NCBI RefSeq assembly: GCF_001613405.1
Contig: NZ_BDCH01000003.1
Coordinates: 1 to 64,000 of the forward strand
Reading direction: 5' to 3'
From: Nocardia crassostreae
GTDB lineage: Bacteria > Actinomycetota > Actinomycetes > Mycobacteriales > Mycobacteriaceae
Length of the DNA stretch: 64,000 nt
A program made the translations under genes and the position numbers. How positions within the stretch are numbered: position 1 is the stretch's first letter; each line of letters starts with the position of its first letter. Below, one piece after another: positions 34,981 to 43,833 of the stretch. The notes under the pieces were generated by a model. That model did no database searches, had not been told where the DNA came from, and saw nothing but the letters and a program-made list of their open reading frames with translations.

Positions 34981-36528
34981 GTGACATCCCCACCGCAGAC
35001 CACGCCGCTCGCCCTGCACACCGCCGCGAGCGCCTACGGCGACGCCACCGCCGTGAGCGACGGCGCCGTGCGACTGAGCTGGGCACAACTGCTCGACTCG
35101 GTCCGTGAGACCGCCCGCGTACTGCTCGCGCGCGGCGTGGAGCGCGGCGATCGGATCGGCATCTGGGCTCCCAATACCCACCACTGGGCGACCGCGGCGC
35201 TGGCCACGCACTATGTCGGCGCGGCCATCGTGCCGTTGAACACCCGCTTCGTCGCCGACGAGGCCGCGGACGTGCTGCGCCGGGTGGACGCCAAGGCGCT
35301 GTTCGTCGCGGGGACCTTCCTCGGCCGGGACCGGCTGGCCGAATTGCGGGCCGCCGCACCGGAACTCGGCATCGAGACCGTCATCGTCATTCCGGCCGAG
35401 GCCGAGACGGCCGTCGAGAACGCCATCGCCTGGGGCGAGCTGCCGAAACTGGCAGAGGCGGTCGCCCTTGAGGACGCCGTCGCGCGCGCGGAATCCGTGG
35501 GAGCGGACGATCTTTCGGACATCCTGTTCACCTCCGGCACCACCGGGCGCAGCAAGGGCGTGCTCATCTCGCACGGGAAGGCGCTGACCAGCGCCCGCGC
35601 CTGGTCCGACTGCGCCACCCTGCACAGCGGCGACCGCTATCTGGTGGTGCCGCCGTTCTTCCACAGCTTCGGTTACAAGGCGGGCATTCTCGCCTGCCTG
35701 GCCACCGGCGCGACCATCGTGCCGCAGGCCACCTTCGATGTGCCGGAAACCATGCGGATCGTCGCCGACGAGCGCATCACCGTGCTCACCGGGCCGCCGA
35801 CCATCTTCCAGACCATTCTCGAGCATCCGGCGCGGCCGAGCGCCGATCTGTCCTCGCTGCGCGTGGCCGTCACCGGCGCGGCAACGGTGCCGGTCGTGCT
35901 CATCGAGCGCATGCGCGACGAACTGGACTTCGATGTGGTGCTGACCGCGTACGGGCAGACCGAATCCGGCGGGTTCGGCACCATGTGCCGTCCGGAGGAT
36001 TCGGCGGAGACCATTGCCAATACCTGCGGCCGGGCACTCGAGGGTTTCGAGATCAAATTGGCCGACAATGGCGAACTGCTGCTGCGCAGTTCGCAGATCA
36101 TGCTCGGCTACCTCGACGATCCGCAGGCCACCGCGGACACCATCGACAAGGACGGCTGGCTCCACACCGGCGATGTCGCGGTGATCGACGAGCGCGGCTA
36201 TATGAAGGTCACCGACCGGCTCAAGGACATGTACATCTCCGGCGGCTTCAATGTGTATCCCGCGGAGGTGGAGCAGGCCCTGGCGCGGCTGGACGGGGTC
36301 GCCGAGACCGCGGTCATCGGGGTGCCGGACGAGCGCATGGGCGAGGTCGGGAAGGTGTACGTCGTGCGGCGGCCCGGCGCCGAACTGACCACCGACGATG
36401 TTGTGGCGCACGCCAAGACGCTGCTCGCCAACTACAAGGTGCCGCGGTTCGTCGAGTTCCGCGATCAGCTGCCCTACAGCGCCGCCGGGAAAGTGCTCAA
36501 GCGGGAACTACGTGAGGAGAAGGCGTGA
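34981..36528 (+). CDS. fadD3: FadD3-like HIP-CoA ligase
   Basis: 515 residues from GTG 34981 (GGAG nearby). ANL superfamily: ILFTSGTTGRSKGVLISHG (about 181-199), TAYGQTESGGFGTM (about 322-335), TGDVAVIDERGYMKVTDRLKDM and the catalytic Lys in PYSAAGKVLKREL near the end. FadD3 activates 3aα-H-4α(3'-propanoate)-7aβ-methylhexahydro-1,5-indanedione (HIP), the committing step for rings C and D. A KstR2 box lies 34 bp upstream. The TGA overlaps the next gene's GTG. Confidence 0.93.
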   Translation: MTSPPQTTPLALHTAASAYGDATAVSDGAVRLSWAQLLDSVRETARVLLARGVERGDRIGIWAPNTHHWATAALATHYVGAAIVPLNTRFVADEAADVLRRVDAKALFVAGTFLGRDRLAELRAAAPELGIETVIVIPAEAETAVENAIAWGELPKLAEAVALEDAVARAESVGADDLSDILFTSGTTGRSKGVLISHGKALTSARAWSDCATLHSGDRYLVVPPFFHSFGYKAGILACLATGATIVPQATFDVPETMRIVADERITVLTGPPTIFQTILEHPARPSADLSSLRVAVTGAATVPVVLIERMRDELDFDVVLTAYGQTESGGFGTMCRPEDSAETIANTCGRALEGFEIKLADNGELLLRSSQIMLGYLDDPQATADTIDKDGWLHTGDVAVIDERGYMKVTDRLKDMYISGGFNVYPAEVEQALARLDGVAETAVIGVPDERMGEVGKVYVVRRPGAELTTDDVVAHAKTLLANYKVPRFVEFRDQLPYSAAGKVLKRELREEKA

Positions 36529-37415
36529 GCCAGCAATCTGGAGCCGTCCCGGACGAGGGCGATGTCGTCCTCTACGAGAAGCGCGGACCGGTCGCGGTCG
36601 TCACGCTCAACCGGCCGGACTACCGCAATGCGCAGAACTCGGTCATGACCTACGCGCTCGACGCCGCCTTCGTGCGGGCCGTCGAGGACGCCAAGGTGAA
36701 GGTGATCGTGCTGGCCGGGGCCGGAAAGCATTTCAGCGCCGGGCACGATATCGGCACCCCAGGGCGCGACCACCACATCGAGTACGAGAACAAGGCCGCG
36801 CTGTGGTGGGACCACACCGATCGGCTCGGCGGTGATCAGCGCTTCGCCCGGGAGACCGAGGTGTACCTGGGCATGTGCCGCCGCTGGCGGGAGATTCCCA
36901 AGCCGACCATCGCCATGGTGCAGGGCTCCTGTATCGCGGGCGCTCTCATGCTGGCCTGGTCCTGCGACATGATCGTCGCATCCGAGGACGCGTTCTTCTC
37001 CGATCCGGTGGTGCGCATGGGCATTCCGGGCGTCGAGTACTTCGCGCACCCGTGGGTGCTCGGACCACGGCGCGCCAAGGAGATCCTGTTCACCGGTGAG
37101 CGCTTCACCGCGGCGCAGGCCTACGAGTGGGGCATGGTCAACCGGGTGGTGCCGCGCGCCGAACTGGAGACCCAGACCTTCGCGCTGGCCGAGAAGATCT
37201 CGGAGATGCCGCAATTCGGGCTGGCCTTGACCAAGAAGGCCGTCAATCAGTGCGAGGACCTCATGGGGATGCGCGCGGGCATGGATTCGGTCTTCGGACT
37301 GCATCACTTCGCGCACGCCCACAATGCCGAGGTCGGCGCGGACTCCCTCGGCGGAATGAACGCCAAGTCCATGAAGGCCGCCGCGGTGCACGCGGACGAG
37401 AACGGGGCGAAGTAA
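36525..37415 (+). CDS. enoyl-CoA hydratase/isomerase (crotonase) family
   Basis: 296 residues from a GTG that overlaps the fadD3 stop (GTGA). Crotonase motifs: RPDYRNAQNSVMTYALDAAF, AGKHFSAGHDIGTPGRDH and the oxyanion segment QGSCIAGALMLAWSCDMIVA, then FFSDPVVRMGIPGVEYFAHPW. The catalytic Glu pair is not obvious by eye. It lies between fadD3 and fadE31, a position where M. tuberculosis has no gene, so it is a lineage-specific member of the KstR2 operon. It probably hydrates an enoyl-CoA made by one of the FadE proteins (inference). Confidence 0.87.
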   Translation: MSQQSGAVPDEGDVVLYEKRGPVAVVTLNRPDYRNAQNSVMTYALDAAFVRAVEDAKVKVIVLAGAGKHFSAGHDIGTPGRDHHIEYENKAALWWDHTDRLGGDQRFARETEVYLGMCRRWREIPKPTIAMVQGSCIAGALMLAWSCDMIVASEDAFFSDPVVRMGIPGVEYFAHPWVLGPRRAKEILFTGERFTAAQAYEWGMVNRVVPRAELETQTFALAEKISEMPQFGLALTKKAVNQCEDLMGMRAGMDSVFGLHHFAHAHNAEVGADSLGGMNAKSMKAAAVHADENGAK

Positions 37416-38546
37416 GTGGATCTCGAATTCGATGCCAAGACCGAGGAATTCCGCCGCGAGGTGCGGGAGTTCCTGGCCGCCAACGTGCCCGCCGCTCCCC
37501 TGCCGTCCATGGACACCAGGGCGGGGTTCGAGGCGCACCGGGAATGGGAGGCCACCCTGGCCGACGCCCGGCTGTCGTGCGTGGCCTGGCCCGCCGAATA
37601 CGGCGGGCGCGATGCCTCGCTGACGGAATGGGTCGTCTTCGAAGAGGAGTACTACGCCTCCGGGGCGCCCGGACGCGTCTCGCAGAACGGCATCTTCCTG
37701 CTCGCGCCGACATTGTTCGAGCACGGCTCGCCCGAGCAGCTGGCCCGCATCCTGCCGAGAATGGCGCGCGCCGAGGATATCTGGGCCCAAGCCTGGTCGG
37801 AGCCGGAGGCGGGCAGCGATCTGGCCGGTATCCGTTCCACCGCCAAGCGCACCGAGGGCGGCTGGATCCTCAACGGTCAGAAGACCTGGATTTCCCGTGC
37901 CTCGTACGCGGATTGGGGCTTCGGCCTGTTCCGCAGCGATCCGGAGGCGCAGCGTCACCGCGGTCTCACCTACCTCATGTTCCCGCTCACGGCCGAGGGC
38001 ATTACGGTGCGCCCCATCCCGCAGCTGGACGGTGAACCGGGCTTCGCGGAGATCTTCCTCGACAATGTGTTCGTCCCCGACCAGGACGTGATCGGCGAGG
38101 CCCATAACGGCTGGAAGGTCGCCATGGCCACCTCCAGCAATGAGCGCGGCCTGTCGCTGCGCAGTCCCGGCCGCTTCAATGCCACCGCCGCCAAGCTCAT
38201 CGAGCTGTGGCGCGCGACCGCCGACGCGCACGACACCGCGGTCCGGGACCGCGTCGTCGACGCGTGGGTCGGCGCGGAGGCGTACCGGCTCAATACCTGG
38301 GCCACCGTCACCCGGCTCGCCGAGGGCGGCCAGCTGGGCGCGGAATCCTCGGTGAACAAGGTGTTCTGGTCCGATCTGGACATCGCCATGCACGAGACCG
38401 CCCTGGATCTGCACGGTGCGGCCGCCGAACAGGAATCGGCCTGGACCGACGGCTATCTCTTCTCGCTGGCCGGACCGATCTACGCCGGTACCAACGAGAT
38501 TCAACGCAATATCATCGCCGAACGCCTGCTCGGCCTGCCGCGCTGA
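37416..38546 (+). CDS. fadE31: FadE31-like acyl-CoA dehydrogenase
   Basis: 376 residues from the GTG directly after the echA stop. AWSEPEAGSDLAGIRSTAKR, NGQKTWISRASYADW, and the C-terminal AGTNEIQRNIIAERLLGLPR, which includes FAD/dimer contacts. It corresponds to Rv3562. The FadE31-33 set are thought to form mixed oligomers of a catalytic and a non-catalytic type that oxidise late acyl-CoA products of ring degradation; the pairing in this organism is inference. Confidence 0.9.
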   Translation: MDLEFDAKTEEFRREVREFLAANVPAAPLPSMDTRAGFEAHREWEATLADARLSCVAWPAEYGGRDASLTEWVVFEEEYYASGAPGRVSQNGIFLLAPTLFEHGSPEQLARILPRMARAEDIWAQAWSEPEAGSDLAGIRSTAKRTEGGWILNGQKTWISRASYADWGFGLFRSDPEAQRHRGLTYLMFPLTAEGITVRPIPQLDGEPGFAEIFLDNVFVPDQDVIGEAHNGWKVAMATSSNERGLSLRSPGRFNATAAKLIELWRATADAHDTAVRDRVVDAWVGAEAYRLNTWATVTRLAEGGQLGAESSVNKVFWSDLDIAMHETALDLHGAAAEQESAWTDGYLFSLAGPIYAGTNEIQRNIIAERLLGLPR

Positions 38547-38561
38547 AATACGGAGGACGAC

Positions 38562-39752
38562 ATGCGATTCGCATTGACCGCTGAACAAATCGATTTCGCC
38601 GCCAGCCTGCGCAAGATGAGCGAGGCCGCCAAAACCCCCGGCGTCGTACGCGCCTGGGGCGCGGGCGATTCCGCCGCCGGACGCGCACTCATCGGCCAAC
38701 TCGCCGAAGCCGGGGCGCTCGGCCTGACCATCTCCGAGGACAACGGCGGCTTCGGCGCCGGACCGGTGGAAATGATCGTGGCCTTCACCGAAATCGGCCG
38801 CGCCGCCGCCCCCGGCCCGCTGCTCGAAACGGCCGCAGCCATTCCCGCACTGCTGCAAGCCCTTCCGGACACAACGGCCGCCGCCGAATGGCTGCCGCAA
38901 TTCGCCGAGGGCGCGAAGCTCGGCACCCTCGCCGTGAGTCCCGGCGCAGAATCCAGGGCGAGCGCGTCTGCCTCCACCTCCGGAGCGGGCTCGACAACGA
39001 CTGCCGCCGAGGCGAGTGCGACAGCCACTGCCGCCGGGGCAAGCTCGAGAGCGGCCGCTGCGGGGGCGGGCTCGGCAGCGACTGCTGCCGGGACGAGCGC
39101 CCTCGATGCCTCCGGTGGACCGGTGGCTCTCGACGCCGATATCGCCGACCTCATCCTGATTGCCGACGGCGACCGCGTCTCCCTCGCGACCGCTGGTGCG
39201 CAGGCGAAGTCCATCGACGCCGCTCGCCGTCTCTTCACGGTGAATGCCGAGACGGTTCTCGCCGAGGGCGAAGGCGTAGCCGAGGCCATCGAAAAAGCCT
39301 TCGACACAGCCGCTCTCGCCGCCGCCGCGCAGCTCCTCGGCGCGGGCCGCGCCCTGCTCGACACCAGCGTCGACTACGTCAAACAGCGCCACCAGTTCGG
39401 CAAGCCCATCGGCCAATACCAGGCCATCAAGCACCACCTGGCCAATGTCCTCATCGCCCTGGACATGGCCCAGCCCTTGCTCCACCGCGCCGCCCTGACC
39501 CTCCAGGACGACGCCCCCGCCCAGGTGCGCGCCCGCGACATCTCCGCCGCCAAACTGGCCTGCGGCGAAGCCGCCTACCAGGCCGCCCGCACCGCCCTCC
39601 AGGTCCACGGCGCCATCGGCTACACCGCCGAATGCGACCTGTCCCTCTGGCTGACGAAGGTCACCGCCCTCCGCTCCGCCTGGGGCACCCCTGCCTTCCA
39701 CCGCACCCGCATCGCCACCGCCCTGCGCGCCACCCCCCGAGCCGCCGCGTGA
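38562..39752 (+). CDS. fadE32: FadE32-like acyl-CoA dehydrogenase with low-complexity insertion
   Basis: 396 residues; ATG 38562 after CGGAGG. N-terminal ACAD domain (FALTAEQIDFAASLRKMSEA) and C-terminal helical domain (DYVKQRHQFGKPIGQYQAIK, VHGAIGYTAECDLSLWL) are normal. In between, residues about 126-183 are almost only Ala, Ser, Thr and Gly (for example TTTAAEASATATAAGASSR), before the family resumes at GGPVALDADIADLILIADGD. This makes it about 60-75 residues longer than Rv3563-type proteins. The insertion is in frame and lies in the beta-barrel region, presumably a surface loop. Confidence 0.9.
   Translation: MRFALTAEQIDFAASLRKMSEAAKTPGVVRAWGAGDSAAGRALIGQLAEAGALGLTISEDNGGFGAGPVEMIVAFTEIGRAAAPGPLLETAAAIPALLQALPDTTAAAEWLPQFAEGAKLGTLAVSPGAESRASASASTSGAGSTTTAAEASATATAAGASSRAAAAGAGSAATAAGTSALDASGGPVALDADIADLILIADGDRVSLATAGAQAKSIDAARRLFTVNAETVLAEGEGVAEAIEKAFDTAALAAAAQLLGAGRALLDTSVDYVKQRHQFGKPIGQYQAIKHHLANVLIALDMAQPLLHRAALTLQDDAPAQVRARDISAAKLACGEAAYQAARTALQVHGAIGYTAECDLSLWLTKVTALRSAWGTPAFHRTRIATALRATPRAAA
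38937..39110 (+). repeat. degenerate Ala/Ser/Thr-coding repeats inside fadE32
   Basis: Imperfect copies of GCGGGCTCGrCArCGACTGC (r is A or G) and related GCGAGTGCG/GGGGCAAGC units show that the insertion grew by duplication. Confidence 0.7.
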
Positions 39753-39756
39753 CCCC

Positions 39757-40134
39757 CCGCACACCCCAAGCGTTCACACCCCTCGCCGCCGGTCCACACC
39801 CCCTGTCGAGCACCCAAACAGGGTGCGAACCAGCAACAATGGGTGCGAACCAGCACAAGCCACCCCGCCCCCGGCGAACGCGCCGCCCAGTGCACCCACA
39901 CGACCGGAGCCACCGCGCACCCCGGGGCTTCACACCCCTTCCCGCCGATGCACACCCCGCCATGGCTACCCGGACAGGGCGTGAACCAGCACAAGCCACC
40001 CCGCCCTGTCCAACGACCGCACCGCGCACCCCAGAGGTTCACACCGCTTTTCGCCGGTGCACACCTCTTATTGGCGGCGAAAAAGGGTGTGAACCAACTG
40101 CTATGGGTGTGAACGACTTGATGGGAGCGAACGC
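39757..40134. repeat. tandem degenerate repeat array between fadE32 and fadE33
   Basis: Three units start at 39757, 39913 and 40022 with CCGCrCACCCC (r is A or G), each soon followed by a yTTCACACC element (39772, 39928, 40038; y is C or G plus T context), a GGTGCACACC-like element (39791, 39947, 40056) and, about 50 bases after the first element, the inverse GGGTGYGAACC (39821 and 39841, 39976, 40085, 40105). Each unit could fold into a long hairpin. No gene is supported here, although one frame stays open through it. Confidence 0.75.
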
Positions 40135-41178
40135 ATGAGCATCACGGTGGAGCAGCAGGAGCTGGCGGGTACCGTGCGCGCGGTGCTGGCCAAGCACGGT
40201 GACAGTGCGGCCATGCGGCGAGGACTGGGGAACGAGCGCGGGTACGACGAGCAGTTGTGGACCCTGTTGTGTGAGCAGGTCGGGGTTGCGGCGCTTGCCA
40301 TTCCGGAGGAGTTCGGGGGCGTTGGCGTCGGGCTGGTCGAGTCCCTGCTGGTAGTGGAGGAACTCGGCCGTACGCTGGCCGCGCCGCCCATGCTGGGATC
40401 GGCTGTGCTCGGTGTGCAGGCCCTGCTGCTCGCCGGGAATGCCGCGGCGAACGAGCGCCTGCTGCCCGAGGTGGCCGAGGGCGCGCGCACGCTCGCGGTG
40501 TGCTGGGCCGGGCCGCAGGGCTGGGATTCGTTCGGGGTACGTGTCGAGGGTGGAAACCTTTCCGGCACGGCGCATTACGTCCTCGACGGCACCTACGCGG
40601 ACAGCCTTCTGGTCCTGACGGCCGACGGGCTCTTCGAGGTGGACGGCACGGCCGCGGGTGTGACCCGCACCGCGGTTCCCACCATGGATCCGACGCGGCG
40701 CCTGAGCACCATTGCCTTCGAGGCCGTGCCCGCCACCGCGCTCGGCACCGTCGATATCGCGCGCCTGCGCGAGATCGCCTGGGCGGCAGTGACCGCCGAG
40801 CAGGTCGGCGCCGCGGACCGCTGCCTCGAGATGACCGTCGAGTACAGCAAGTCCCGCGTGCAGTTCGGCCGCCCCATCGGCAGCTTCCAGGCCCTCAAGC
40901 ACCGTATGGCCGATATGTATGTGCAGGTGGAATCGGCGCGCTCGCTCGCCTATCTCGCGATCGCGGGGCTGGCCGACGACACCGTGGAGGCGATCGATAT
41001 CGCTGCCGCCCGGCTGCATGCCACCGCCGCGCTGAATGCCGTTGTCTCGGAAACCGTTCAGATGCACGGCGGGATCGCCGTCACCTGGGAGCACGACGCG
41101 CACCTGTTCTTCAAGCGGGCGCACGGGGATGCCCAGTTGTTCGGCGCGCCCGCGCGTCCGCTCGCCCGCCCGGCCTAG
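40135..41178 (+). CDS. fadE33: FadE33-like acyl-CoA dehydrogenase
   Basis: 347 residues from ATG 40135, with GGGAG eight bases upstream. ALAIPEEFGGVGVGLVESLLVVEELGRTL, EQVGAADRCLEMTVEYSKSRVQFGRPIGSFQALKHRMADM, and a C-terminal MHGGIAVTWEHDAHLFFKRAH are FadE33 (Rv3564)-like. It would be the last gene of the fadD3 operon, but a 382-bp repeat array separates it from fadE32; in M. tuberculosis the two adjoin closely. Confidence 0.88.
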   Translation: MSITVEQQELAGTVRAVLAKHGDSAAMRRGLGNERGYDEQLWTLLCEQVGVAALAIPEEFGGVGVGLVESLLVVEELGRTLAAPPMLGSAVLGVQALLLAGNAAANERLLPEVAEGARTLAVCWAGPQGWDSFGVRVEGGNLSGTAHYVLDGTYADSLLVLTADGLFEVDGTAAGVTRTAVPTMDPTRRLSTIAFEAVPATALGTVDIARLREIAWAAVTAEQVGAADRCLEMTVEYSKSRVQFGRPIGSFQALKHRMADMYVQVESARSLAYLAIAGLADDTVEAIDIAAARLHATAALNAVVSETVQMHGGIAVTWEHDAHLFFKRAHGDAQLFGAPARPLARPA

Positions 41179-41197
41179 CCGAGCGGTACCCGAGGTG

Positions 41198-41404
41198 CTA
41201 ACGCTTGGCGGAGAGCGAGGACGAGCCGCTCAGTAGGCAGGCCCACTGATTCCAGTTGTTCGGATCGCAGTTGATCGGCGTCCACGTGGCGTCCGGCTGC
41301 GCCGGTTCCCGGAGGGCGGCATCGGCGGACGCGGTCGCCACCGAGGCAACGGCGGCGACCGCCAGGAAGGCGCCGGTCACGAGGGTGCGGACTGCCTTGG
41401 TCAT
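41198..41404 (-). CDS. small secreted protein
   Basis: 68 residues, ATG 41404 with GAAGGAG upstream. Signal peptide VRTLVTGAFLAVAAVASVATASA, cleaved near ASADA. The mature part is about 39 residues with two Cys and Trp/Asn-rich TWTPINCDPNNWNQWACLL, so one disulphide is likely. No family recognised; small secreted actinobacterial proteins of this kind are common and uncharacterised. It faces fadE33 convergently. Confidence 0.75.
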   Translation of the reverse strand: MTKAVRTLVTGAFLAVAAVASVATASADAALREPAQPDATWTPINCDPNNWNQWACLLSGSSSLSAKR

Positions 41405-41517
41405 GGATACTCCTTCGATCGATCTTCCGGAGGCCGGAGCTATCCGATGTCCGAAGAAGCTCGCATGACCCGAATTCCGTTGGCCCGCAATACTTTGCGG
41501 GCCAACGAGTGTTTGCG

Positions 41518-42915
41518 TCAGTGTTGCAGGACCTCGACCTCGCGGACCGGCTCCTTGCGGCCGAACTTGGCGCGCAGGGGGTAGATCGCGGCCACGATCA
41601 GGAGGCTGACGGTGGCGGCGATGAGCTGGTAGCGCTGGTCGTCCTTGGTGGCCATGGCGACGAAGACGGCGAAGATGGCGATGACGACCGCCCAGCTGAT
41701 GTAGGGGTAGCCCCACATGCGGTAGGTCAGGGCCGAGGGGTCCTCGCGGCGCAGGCGGGCGCGCAGGCGCAGCTGGGAGAACATGATGGCCAGGTAGACG
41801 AAGGCCAGGACCACGCCGATGGAGCTCACCAGGAAGTTGAAGACCTTGTCCGGGGAGACGTAGGAGGCGATGACCGCGCCCCAGGCGGCGACCGTGCCGA
41901 GCAGGACGGCGCGGGCGGGAACGCCGCGCTTGTTCACCTTGACCAGGGAGGCGGGGGCGTCGCCGTCGCGGGTGAGGACGTAGAGCATGCGCGAGGACAC
42001 GTAGATGGCCGAATTCAGCACGGACAGGACGGCCGTCAGAATGACGACCTCCATGATGGTGCCCGCGGCGGGGACGCCCATGCGGTCGAGCGCGCTCACG
42101 AATGGGGACTTCAGGACCTGGGCGTCGTTCCACGGGAGGATGGTCACGACCAGGAAGATCGAGGCCACGTAGAACAGGCCGACGCGCCACAGCACATTGT
42201 TGGTGGCGCGGGCGACCGCCTGGCCGGGCTCCTTGGATTCGGCCGCGGCGACGGTGACGATCTCGGTGCCGCCGAAGGCGAACATGACGATGACGATGGC
42301 GGAGAAGATGCCGCTGATGCCATTGGGCGCGAAGCCGCCGAAGGCGGTGAGATTGTGGAACCCGGCATCGGAATCGGGCCACAGACCGGTGACCCAGGCC
42401 GCGCCCAGCGCCAGGAAGACGACAATGGCCGCCACCTTGATGGAGGCGAACCAGAACTCGAATTCGCCGAAGGATTTCACCGACACCAGATTGACCGCGG
42501 TCATGACGATGAGCAGGGCCGCCGAGAGCAGCCACTGCGGCAGGTCGATCCAGCTCGCCAGAATGGCCGCGCCCGCGACCGCCTCCGCGCCGACCAGGAT
42601 GACGTAGAGATACCAGTACAGCCAGCCGATGGTGAATCCGGCGAACGGCCCGAGCGCCATGCGCGAGTATTCGGCCAGGGATCCGGCGACCGGACGGGCC
42701 ACCACCATTTCGCCGAGGGCTCGCATGACGCACAGCACCAGCAGCCCGGCGGCGGCGTAGGAGAGGATGGCGGCGGGACCGGCGGTGCCGATGACCGAAC
42801 CGCTGCCGACGAACAGGCCCGCGCCGATGGCGCCGCCGATGGCCAGCATGGTCATATGGCGTCGCCGCAGTCCGGTCCGCAGTCCTTGCTGCTCGGTGCT
42901 GCTCGGTTCCGACAT
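41518..42915 (-). CDS. amino acid permease (APC family, AAT/GabP-like)
   Basis: 465 residues, about 12 transmembrane segments. The signature LAIGGAIGAGLFVGSGSVI (TM1) and GEFEFWFASIKVAAIVVFLALG match the AAT subgroup (GabP, AnsP, CycA, ProY). The consensus Gly-rich unwound TM1 (GGAIGAG) and TM6 FAFGGTEIVTVAAAES are present. The specific amino acid cannot be determined; GABA- or proline-type permeases are nearest by pattern. Confidence 0.87.
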   Translation of the reverse strand: MSEPSSTEQQGLRTGLRRRHMTMLAIGGAIGAGLFVGSGSVIGTAGPAAILSYAAAGLLVLCVMRALGEMVVARPVAGSLAEYSRMALGPFAGFTIGWLYWYLYVILVGAEAVAGAAILASWIDLPQWLLSAALLIVMTAVNLVSVKSFGEFEFWFASIKVAAIVVFLALGAAWVTGLWPDSDAGFHNLTAFGGFAPNGISGIFSAIVIVMFAFGGTEIVTVAAAESKEPGQAVARATNNVLWRVGLFYVASIFLVVTILPWNDAQVLKSPFVSALDRMGVPAAGTIMEVVILTAVLSVLNSAIYVSSRMLYVLTRDGDAPASLVKVNKRGVPARAVLLGTVAAWGAVIASYVSPDKVFNFLVSSIGVVLAFVYLAIMFSQLRLRARLRREDPSALTYRMWGYPYISWAVVIAIFAVFVAMATKDDQRYQLIAATVSLLIVAAIYPLRAKFGRKEPVREVEVLQH

Positions 42916-43075
42916 CTGACCGCCACCTTCATGTCGCTCAAGTGTTGCCCGAACACCATATCCGGTCTGGTCAGGCTATAAAAATCGCAGGTGCGCGCCG
43001 TAGCTGTCCGATACGCCTTGATTGCTCGAATTCCGTTCCCCACCTGCTACTTCGGCCGGGAGTACCGTCGAGACC

Positions 43076-43828
43076 ATGACCGAGTCGAATACCTGGCAAG
43101 TACGCGTCGAACCGTGCGCCAAGCGAGTGCGCGCCTACTTCGGCGGCCAGTTGGTGGCCGACAGCAGCCGACCCCGGCTGGTGTGGGAGCACCCCCACTA
43201 TCCGACCTACTATCTGCCCGCCGCCGACCTGCGGGCCAAGCTGGAACCGACCGGCAAGAGCCGCACCTCCGAGGGACGGGGCGAGGGCATCGAATTCGAC
43301 GTGGTGGTCGACGGGACCGTCGCGGCCGGGGCGGCCGTGCGCTATCCGGACTCCCCGGTCGAGGAATTGCGCGATCTGGTCCGGCTGAAATTCGACGCCA
43401 TGGACGAATGGTTCGAGGAGGACGAGCCCATCTACGTCCATCCGCGCGATCCCTACAGCCGCGTCGACATCCTGGCCAGCACCCGCCATATCCGCGTCGA
43501 GCTCGACGGGCAGACGGTCGCCGACTCGCACTCCCCGCGCATCCTGTTCGAGACCGGGCTGCCGCCGCGCTACTACCTGCCGCTCACCGATGTCCGCATG
43601 GATCTGCTGCGCGCCTCGGACAAGCAGTCGCAGTGCCCGTACAAGGGCACCGCCGCGTATTGGAGCGTCCGGATCGGCGAGAACGAGTATCCGGATCTGG
43701 TGTGGATCTATCGCGCCCCACTACCGGAGAGCCAGAAGATCGCGGGGCTGGCCTGCTTCTACAACGAGAAGGTCGATATCTGGGTGGACGGCGAGCTACA
43801 GGCCCGGCCGCACAGCCCGTTCAGCTGA
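43076..43828 (+). CDS. DUF427 protein with two DUF427 domains
   Basis: 250 residues from ATG 43076. Two repeats: residues 8-90 (RVEPCAKRVRAYFGGQLVADSS, YPTYYLPAADLRAKLE) and 135-245 (ASTRHIRVELDGQTVADSHS, PRYYLPLTDVRMDLL, QCPYKGTAAYWSVRIGE, IWVDGELQARP). The DUF427 fold is small and mostly beta; function is unproven. The second copy has the full QCPYKG motif, the first does not, suggesting a degenerate N-terminal copy. Convergent with the sirtuin gene, 5 bp apart. Confidence 0.85.
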   Translation: MTESNTWQVRVEPCAKRVRAYFGGQLVADSSRPRLVWEHPHYPTYYLPAADLRAKLEPTGKSRTSEGRGEGIEFDVVVDGTVAAGAAVRYPDSPVEELRDLVRLKFDAMDEWFEEDEPIYVHPRDPYSRVDILASTRHIRVELDGQTVADSHSPRILFETGLPPRYYLPLTDVRMDLLRASDKQSQCPYKGTAAYWSVRIGENEYPDLVWIYRAPLPESQKIAGLACFYNEKVDIWVDGELQARPHSPFS

Positions 43829-43833
43829 AACCC

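Noticed and set aside
36474..39764. A 1096-codon open frame on the minus strand opposite fadE31/fadE32
   Set aside because: Its product is Gly/Arg/His-rich without domains, and it lies entirely antisense to well-supported genes; high GC leaves such frames open.
39757..40134. CRISPR array or continuation of a coding region
   Set aside because: Unit lengths differ (156 and 109 bp), units are degenerate, and the open frame through it has no homology and overlaps the fadE33 start.
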